In this document: piece by piece, positions 6,781 to 9,834 of the stretch
Position numbering within the stretch: the stretch's first letter is position 1
How the letters are laid out: each line of letters opens with the position of its first letter
Assembly (NCBI GenBank): GCA_902783235.1
Contig: CACZQG010000173.1
Location: 1 to 9,834 of the forward strand
Direction of reading: 5' to 3'
Length of the DNA: 9,834 bases
DNA from: an uncultured Ruminococcus sp.
Lineage (GTDB): Bacteria > Bacillota > Clostridia > Oscillospirales > Ruminococcaceae
Made by a program: the position numbers and the translations under genes
Notes under the pieces: generated by a model
Database searches by the model: none
Told to the model about the DNA's origin: nothing
The model's input: the letters and a program-made list of their open reading frames with translations, nothing else

Positions 6781-6786
6781 CTACAG

Positions 6787-6819
6787 CTCTCTCCGCAGCA
6801 AATGCGGAGAGAGTTTTTT
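6787..6819 (+). terminator. Intrinsic terminator of the 6007 gene
   Basis: A perfect 11-bp stem (6787-6797 CTCTCTCCGCA with 6803-6813) closes a GCAAA loop and is followed by six T residues (6814-6819). It starts 6 nt after the stop codon. Confidence 0.95.
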
Positions 6820-6850
6820 GTATATGTGCTGATGCTTATTTTAAATGCTA

Positions 6851-6947
6851 TTGCTGTTAAGGCTATACATCTCCAATACTTTTGCTTTGTGGCGATGAGT
6901 GAACATGAGATAATTAACGAGTTCACTCCGTAGCCTTAGAGCAGTAA
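6851..6947. other. Nested inverted-repeat structure, possible structured RNA or small repeat
   Basis: An outer stem pairs AAGGCTA (6859-6865) with TAGCCTT (6931-6937), extended by TTGCTG (6851-6856) with CAGTAA (6942-6947, one G-U pair). Inside it lies a perfect 8-bp hairpin, GAGTGAAC (6897-6904) with GTTCACTC (6921-6928), around a 16-nt loop. The region is gene-free, lies after the 6787-6819 terminator and before the purA promoter, and resembles no tRNA or riboswitch I recognise. No clear promoter drives it on the plus strand. Confidence 0.35.
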
Positions 6948-7009
6948 CAAAAAGCTTTGCTCCTCATAGCTATATTCAGAATAAAATATTAAAAAATTTC
7001 CATTTACTA

Positions 7010-7038
7010 TTGAAAAATCATAAATAATCTGTTATAAT
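7010..7038 (+). promoter_or_regulatory. Sigma-A promoter of purA
   Basis: TTGAAA (7010-7015) and TATAAT (7033-7038) are 17 bp apart, and TG at 7030-7031 gives an extended -10. It is a near-consensus promoter. Transcription should start near 7045, leaving a leader of about 63 nt. Confidence 0.85.
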
Positions 7039-7045
7039 AGATTGT

Positions 7046-7065
7046 GTATGTGTTTTGTTACATAC
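7046..7065 (+). promoter_or_regulatory. Hairpin at the start of the purA leader
   Basis: GTATGT (7046-7051) and ACATAC (7060-7065) pair around an 8-nt loop, directly at the predicted 5' end of the purA mRNA. It is too small and AU-rich to be a riboswitch. A role in 5'-end stability, or as an operator at +1, is possible. Confidence 0.35.
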
Positions 7066-7107
7066 CAGTACGACCAATAAAATAAATAATTGAAAAGAGG
7101 AATCATA

Positions 7108-8382
7108 ATGCCTGCTAATATTGTTGTAGGAACCCAGTGGGGCGATGAAGGTAAGGGTAAAATAATCGACATTCTCGCTTCACGTGCAGACGTAGTCGTT
7201 CGTTCACAGGGCGGCAACAACGCCGGTCATACCGTAGTTAATAATGGTGAGACTTATAAGCTCCATCTGATACCTTCGGGCATACTCTATCCCGACAAGC
7301 TTTGTCTTATTGGTGCAGGAGTAGTTTTAGATCCCAAGGATTTCACCGGAGAACTCAGCTCTCTCCATGAGAGAGGTATTTCCACTAATAATCTGCGTAT
7401 CGACCCTCGTGCTCACGTTGTAATGCCATGGCATATCGTTCTTGACGGTCTGTCTGAAAGATTCAGGGGCAACTCCGATATCGGCACTACAAAGAGGGGC
7501 ATCGGTCCTACATATATGGATAAATATGAACGCTGTGGAATAAGAGTATATGATCTTGTTAATCCTGAGGTTTTTGCTGAAAAGGCAAGGGCAACAGGTA
7601 AATTGAAGAATAAGATCATTACAGAGGTGTATGGCGGTGAGCCTATAGATATCGAGGCTGTCATAAATGAATACAATGAGTATGGTAAGCAGCTGAAGGA
7701 TTATGTTGACGACGTATCTGTGCTTACTTTTGAAGCTCATAAGGCAGGCAAAACTATAATGTTTGAAGGTGCTCAGGCAACTCTGCTGGATATTGATTTC
7801 GGTACATATCCTTATGTTACTTCATCACATCCTCTCTCCGCAGGTGTTTGTGTAGGTACAGGTGTGGGTCCCGGTATTATAAGTAATGTTATAGGTGTTG
7901 CTAAGGCTTATACCACACGAGTAGGAAAGGGTCCCTTCCCCACAGAGCTGGATGATGAGATCGGTGAAAAAATAAGAAATGTTGGGGGCGAGTTTGGTAC
8001 TACAACAGGAAGACCAAGAAGGACAGGTTGGTTTGATGCTGTGATCGTGAGACATTCTGTAAGGGTCAATGGTCTTGATGGTCTGGCTATAAATAAACTG
8101 GATACACTTTGCGGTCTGGGTACTCTTAAAGTTTGTGTTGGATACAAAATGCCCGATGGCAGTACGATCAATAATTTCCCTCCCACTCTGGAGCAGCTTG
8201 AAGGCTGCAAGCCTGTATATGAAGAACTGGAAGGCTTTACAGAGGACATTTCAGCCTGCAGAAGCTTCGATCAGCTTCCTGAGAGCTGTAAGAAATACAT
8301 TCTGCGTTTGGAAGAATTGGTGGGATGCCACATTGCAATGATAGGTGTAGGTCCTGACAGAAGTCAGATAATTGAAAGATAA
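7108..8382 (+). CDS. purA: Adenylosuccinate synthase
   Basis: PurA makes adenylosuccinate from IMP, aspartate and GTP, the first step from IMP to AMP. The protein is 424 residues from the ATG at 7108, the normal bacterial size. The frame can be read from a TTG at 7090, but AGAGGA (7096-7101), 6 nt before the ATG, and the family N-terminus (NIVVGTQWGDEGKGK) support 7108. Catalytic D13 (GDEGKGK, 12-18) and H41 (GGNNAGHTVV, 35-44) fall at the same positions as in E. coli PurA. Other marks are SDIGTTKRGIGPTYMDK, the GAQATLLDIDFGTYPYVTSS segment, TTGRPRRTGWFDAV, NKLDTL, and GVGPDRSQII at the C-terminus. It is monocistronic, with its own promoter and terminator, and is not linked to other purine genes here. 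Nothing in the residues seen is missing or odd. Confidence 0.96.
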   Translation: MPANIVVGTQWGDEGKGKIIDILASRADVVVRSQGGNNAGHTVVNNGETYKLHLIPSGILYPDKLCLIGAGVVLDPKDFTGELSSLHERGISTNNLRIDPRAHVVMPWHIVLDGLSERFRGNSDIGTTKRGIGPTYMDKYERCGIRVYDLVNPEVFAEKARATGKLKNKIITEVYGGEPIDIEAVINEYNEYGKQLKDYVDDVSVLTFEAHKAGKTIMFEGAQATLLDIDFGTYPYVTSSHPLSAGVCVGTGVGPGIISNVIGVAKAYTTRVGKGPFPTELDDEIGEKIRNVGGEFGTTTGRPRRTGWFDAVIVRHSVRVNGLDGLAINKLDTLCGLGTLKVCVGYKMPDGSTINNFPPTLEQLEGCKPVYEELEGFTEDISACRSFDQLPESCKKYILRLEELVGCHIAMIGVGPDRSQIIER

Positions 8383-8482
8383 TAACTGATACTAATACCT
8401 GATAAAAGGAAATGATAGTAAGGAAAACTATTTGAAAAAAGTTATATTAATCTTTTTGTAATTTATTATATCAAATAAACAG

Positions 8483-8519
8483 AAGCCGTGACTTTATTGG
8501 AGTCACGGCTTTCATTTTT
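8483..8519. terminator. Shared terminator between purA and the convergent minus-strand gene
   Basis: An 11-bp stem (AAGCCGTGACT, 8483-8493, with 8501-8511) closes a TTATTGG loop and is followed on the plus strand by TCATTTTT. On the minus strand the same stem lies just past the stop codon of the 8518-9423 gene and is followed by a T-rich CTGTTTATTT, so it can serve both. The plus-strand T-tract overlaps that stop codon. Confidence 0.88.
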
Positions 8520-9423
8520 ACTTTATATTCCCTGTATCATAGAGGGAGGTATTAATAAACGGAACAGCATCAGAGCTGCCTGTTTTTTCATGTATTTGAA
8601 TATAGGCATTTTTAGCCTTTGCTCGTTTCATTTTCTGTGCCTCGGGGGAGTATTCTGCCTGAGTAACAGTTTCAGTCTCCTTTTGGAAGGTATCCTGTTC
8701 TTTTTCGCTTTGTACAGTTTTTTCCGTATTTTCAGCTTTTTTATCTGTGATAGCTGTTTCAGTTTCTTGTAATGAATGCTCTGATTTGTGGGTATCATTT
8801 TCATCTGTACCCTCTGCTGCCTTTTCTCTTTCGGCTTTTTCAGCTTCGGCAATTTCTTTCTCAGCCTTGCGTACCTCTGCTTCAGTGGGAAGCTTGGCGT
8901 ACTCGCCGCTTTTAACGAATTTAGCGGATATTTCCTCCAGCTTTTTCAGCTTTTGCATTTCAGAAGCCGCAATAGCTGCCTTGGTGCCTTCGGGAATGTT
9001 GGGATTATTCTTGACTGAACCTATTACTGACAAGGACTTGGTGACAGTGTTTGTTTTCAGCCGCTCCACATCGTCTTTTGTCTTGCAGTGCTTCAGATCA
9101 CGCTCAAATGCTTTTTCCTCATCCTTATCATTTTTGATCTTATGATAGAGCATAGGGTTTTTGCTTTCAAGGTAGCGCAGCTCATCCGGGGTAAGGTCTT
9201 TACCTGCTGCTACCTTGTTATTGATATTCTGCATTTTTTCATCATTATCCGGTTCATTCTGCTTGCTGTACCAGTAATCCTTGAAGGAATCGTTCTTTCT
9301 CTCTAATTCCGTCTTTTTTGATTGGGACTGAAAATCGCCTGTCTTTTTCTTATTGTTCCACTTTGCTTTCATATCCAGATTTTTAGTATAGCCTGATAAT
9401 CTTCCTATATTGAAAAAATTCAT
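8518..9423 (-). CDS. Uncharacterised charged, coiled-coil-rich protein
   Basis: This 301-residue protein is of unknown function; similar proteins seem familiar from clostridia, but I cannot name the family. The head (1-30) has MNFFNIGRLSGYTKN followed by a basic KAKWNNKKKTGDF, with no signal peptide or membrane segment. Residues 60-125 look like a helical domain (DLTPDELRYLESKNPMLYHK, 76-95, and the only cysteine, C113, in KHCKTKDDVERL). Residues 145-205 are long helices (EMQKLKKLEEISAKF, then a Lys/Glu/Ala stretch at 182-204). Residues 205-255 are Glu/Thr/Lys-rich and probably disordered, and 256-280 form a basic helix. GAAAGGA lies 10 nt before the ATG (plus-strand 9434-9440). It is convergent with purA and has two sigma-D-like promoters upstream. 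Its general build (soluble, no secretion signal, short Gly/Tyr/Asn head, charged helices) resembles that of the 6007-6780 protein. Confidence 0.85.
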   Translation of the reverse strand: MNFFNIGRLSGYTKNLDMKAKWNNKKKTGDFQSQSKKTELERKNDSFKDYWYSKQNEPDNDEKMQNINNKVAAGKDLTPDELRYLESKNPMLYHKIKNDKDEEKAFERDLKHCKTKDDVERLKTNTVTKSLSVIGSVKNNPNIPEGTKAAIAASEMQKLKKLEEISAKFVKSGEYAKLPTEAEVRKAEKEIAEAEKAEREKAAEGTDENDTHKSEHSLQETETAITDKKAENTEKTVQSEKEQDTFQKETETVTQAEYSPEAQKMKRAKAKNAYIQIHEKTGSSDAVPFINTSLYDTGNIK

Positions 9424-9491
9424 GCGCTTATCGTCCTTTCATGTAAATTCAGGGCTTGTGAACACTGCCCCGTGAGTATTGCTTATAATAT

Positions 9492-9516
9492 ATATCGACA
9501 GTTATGACGATTTTTA
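9492..9516 (-). promoter_or_regulatory. Sigma-D/sigma-28-like promoter, proximal
   Basis: Read on the minus strand, TAAA (9516-9513) is followed after exactly 14 nt by TCGATAT (9498-9492). This is 4 of 4 and 6 of 7 matches to the SigD consensus TAAA-N14-16-CCGATAT. Transcription would start near 9484, giving a leader of about 60 nt for the 8518-9423 gene. Confidence 0.5.
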
Positions 9517-9521
9517 AACAT

Positions 9522-9548
9522 ATATCGGGTTTGTTAATATAATTTTTA
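9522..9548 (-). promoter_or_regulatory. Sigma-D/sigma-28-like promoter, distal
   Basis: On the minus strand TAAA (9548-9545) is followed after 16 nt by CCGATAT (9528-9522), an exact match to the SigD/FliA consensus in both boxes and in allowed spacing. It lies 30 bp upstream of the proximal copy. I found no good sigma-A promoter for the gene in this interval. Confidence 0.6.
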
Positions 9549-9590
9549 ATAATTTGTAATTGTTTATCAATTTTATTTTACGTTTTAATG

Positions 9591-9599
9591 TGGTATAAT
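9591..9599 (+). promoter_or_regulatory. Extended -10 promoter, divergent from the 8518-9423 gene
   Basis: TGGTATAAT is a perfect extended -10. No strong -35 is seen at 17 bp (TTTTAT at 9571-9576). The surrounding 13 nt, AATGTGGTATAAT (9587-9599), are identical to those of the nitroreductase promoter at 4807-4819. Transcription would start near 9606. A small palindrome, AATTG-TTTAT-CAATT (9558-9572), sits over the -35 region and could be an operator. Confidence 0.6.
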
Positions 9600-9605
9600 A
9601 TTACA

Positions 9606-9678
9606 AGTAGAACAAAAGAAAATAAAGATCAGAAAGAAAGAACAAGGAAAGGAGCCGGATGAATATTCGGCTTTTTTT
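9606..9678 (+). ncRNA. Possible short transcript (small RNA or attenuated leader)
   Basis: The interval from the predicted start of the 9591-9599 promoter to the end of the terminator at 9653-9678 is only about 73 nt. The first 45 nt are A/G-rich and unstructured and include AAGGAAAGGAG (9644-9654), a strong ribosome-binding-like sequence directly before the hairpin. It could be a small RNA, or a leader that ends early unless antitermination occurs. Whether a gene follows is hidden by the window end. Confidence 0.35.
9653..9678 (+). terminator. Intrinsic terminator of the short transcript
   Basis: AGCCGGA (9653-9659) pairs with TTCGGCT (9666-9672, one G-U pair) around a 6-nt loop, followed by six further T residues (9673-9678). 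Confidence 0.75.
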
Positions 9679-9700
9679 CTGCCCTGATGAAAATAAAGTT

Positions 9701-9725
9701 ACACCGCACAGAGATTGTGCGGTGT
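9701..9725. repeat. Perfect 10-bp hairpin, possible second terminator
   Basis: ACACCGCACA (9701-9710) and TGTGCGGTGT (9716-9725) are perfect complements around GAGAT. It is followed by TGCTTTATT, a poor T-tract on the plus strand. The complement of the upstream AAATAAAG gives a moderate one on the minus strand, where it could protect the 8518-9423 promoters from incoming transcription. Confidence 0.5.
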
Positions 9726-9772
9726 TGCTTTATTGATGTCCCAATTCAATCTTGAAGATTTATGCGAAGAAT

Positions 9773-9834
9773 ATGCCCCAAGGGCATTTGCATTTCTATC
9801 CAAATCAAAGATTTGGTGAAATGCCGGCAAATAT
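9773..9834. repeat. Palindrome-rich tail, possible dispersed repeat (cut by window end)
   Basis: Three nested or adjacent inverted repeats lie within 60 nt: ATGCCC (9773-9778) with GGGCAT (9782-9787); CCAAATC (9800-9806) with GATTTGG (9810-9816) around AAA; and GCATTTC (9790-9796) with GAAATGC (9818-9824), extended by ATTT/AAAT. Such density without a U-tract is typical of small intergenic repeats rather than terminators. The right boundary is not in the window. Confidence 0.4.

Noticed and set aside
7090..7107. TTG start for purA six codons upstream
   Set aside because: The ribosome binding site AGAGGA would lie inside the coding sequence, and the ATG at 7108 gives the normal PurA N-terminus with D13 and H41 at their usual positions.
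8488..8772. 94-codon plus-strand hydrophobic frame after purA
   Set aside because: It starts inside the terminator stem and is antisense to the charged 8518-9423 gene. The Phe/Ser/Leu-rich, membrane-like look comes from reading Lys/Glu codons backwards.
9531..9537. TTGTTAA Rex half-site near the minus-strand promoters
   Set aside because: The half-site is exact but there is no partner TTAACAA at the correct spacing; the region is simply AT-rich.
1..9834. CRISPR array, tRNA, rRNA, transposase or phage genes
   Set aside because: No regularly spaced direct repeats, no cloverleaf or rRNA core motifs, and no transposase or phage-like frames were seen on either strand.

Overview
The window looks like a chromosomal segment of an anaerobic, low-to-moderate GC Firmicute of the Ruminococcaceae/Oscillospiraceae type. 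A Ruminococcus albus-like organism is my best guess. The reasons are strong AGGAGG-type ribosome binding sites, short AT-rich gaps, extended -10 promoters, intrinsic terminators of the AAAGCCG...CGGCTTT form, and a compact three-gene [FeFe]-hydrogenase operon. The species is inferred from general knowledge, not from a search.

Layout: (1) 1-313 is an upstream gap with an extended -10 promoter, a good match to a Rex operator, and a leader hairpin. (2) 314-4510 is hydC-hydB-hydA, the trimeric electron-bifurcating NADH/ferredoxin [FeFe]-hydrogenase, closed by a strong terminator at 4533-4567. (3) 4568-4899 is a gene-free gap ending in a TATAAT promoter. (4) 4900-5861 is a two-gene operon of a small nitroreductase-like flavoprotein and a MaoC/hotdog protein whose usual catalytic Asp is replaced by Ala. 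(5) 6007-6780 is a Cys-free, Lys/Ala/Glu-rich protein of unknown function with its own terminator. (6) 6820-7107 is a gap with a nested inverted-repeat structure and the purA promoter. (7) 7108-8382 is purA. (8) 8518-9423, minus strand, is a second lineage-specific, charged, coiled-coil-rich protein, convergent with purA across a shared terminator. (9) 9424-9834 has no recognisable gene but holds minus-strand promoters, a plus-strand promoter followed within about 70 nt by an intrinsic terminator, a further 10-bp hairpin, and a palindrome-rich tail cut by the window end.

The hydrogenase genes work together: HydC and HydB carry the NADH/FMN/Fe-S module, and HydA carries the H-cluster. The complex re-oxidises NADH and reduced ferredoxin together with H2 release. 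A Rex site just downstream of the predicted start of transcription would tie this to the NADH/NAD+ ratio.

The most unusual signal is regulatory. Both uncharacterised proteins (6007-6780 and 8518-9423) are preceded by sequences matching the sigma-D/sigma-28 (FliA-type) promoter consensus, TAAA-N14-16-CCGATAT. There are two in tandem before the minus-strand gene (N16 and N14) and one before 6007. The housekeeping genes around them use sigma-A type promoters. This suggests the two unknown proteins belong to one alternative-sigma regulon, possibly a motility-type or secretion-type system, that flanks purA here.
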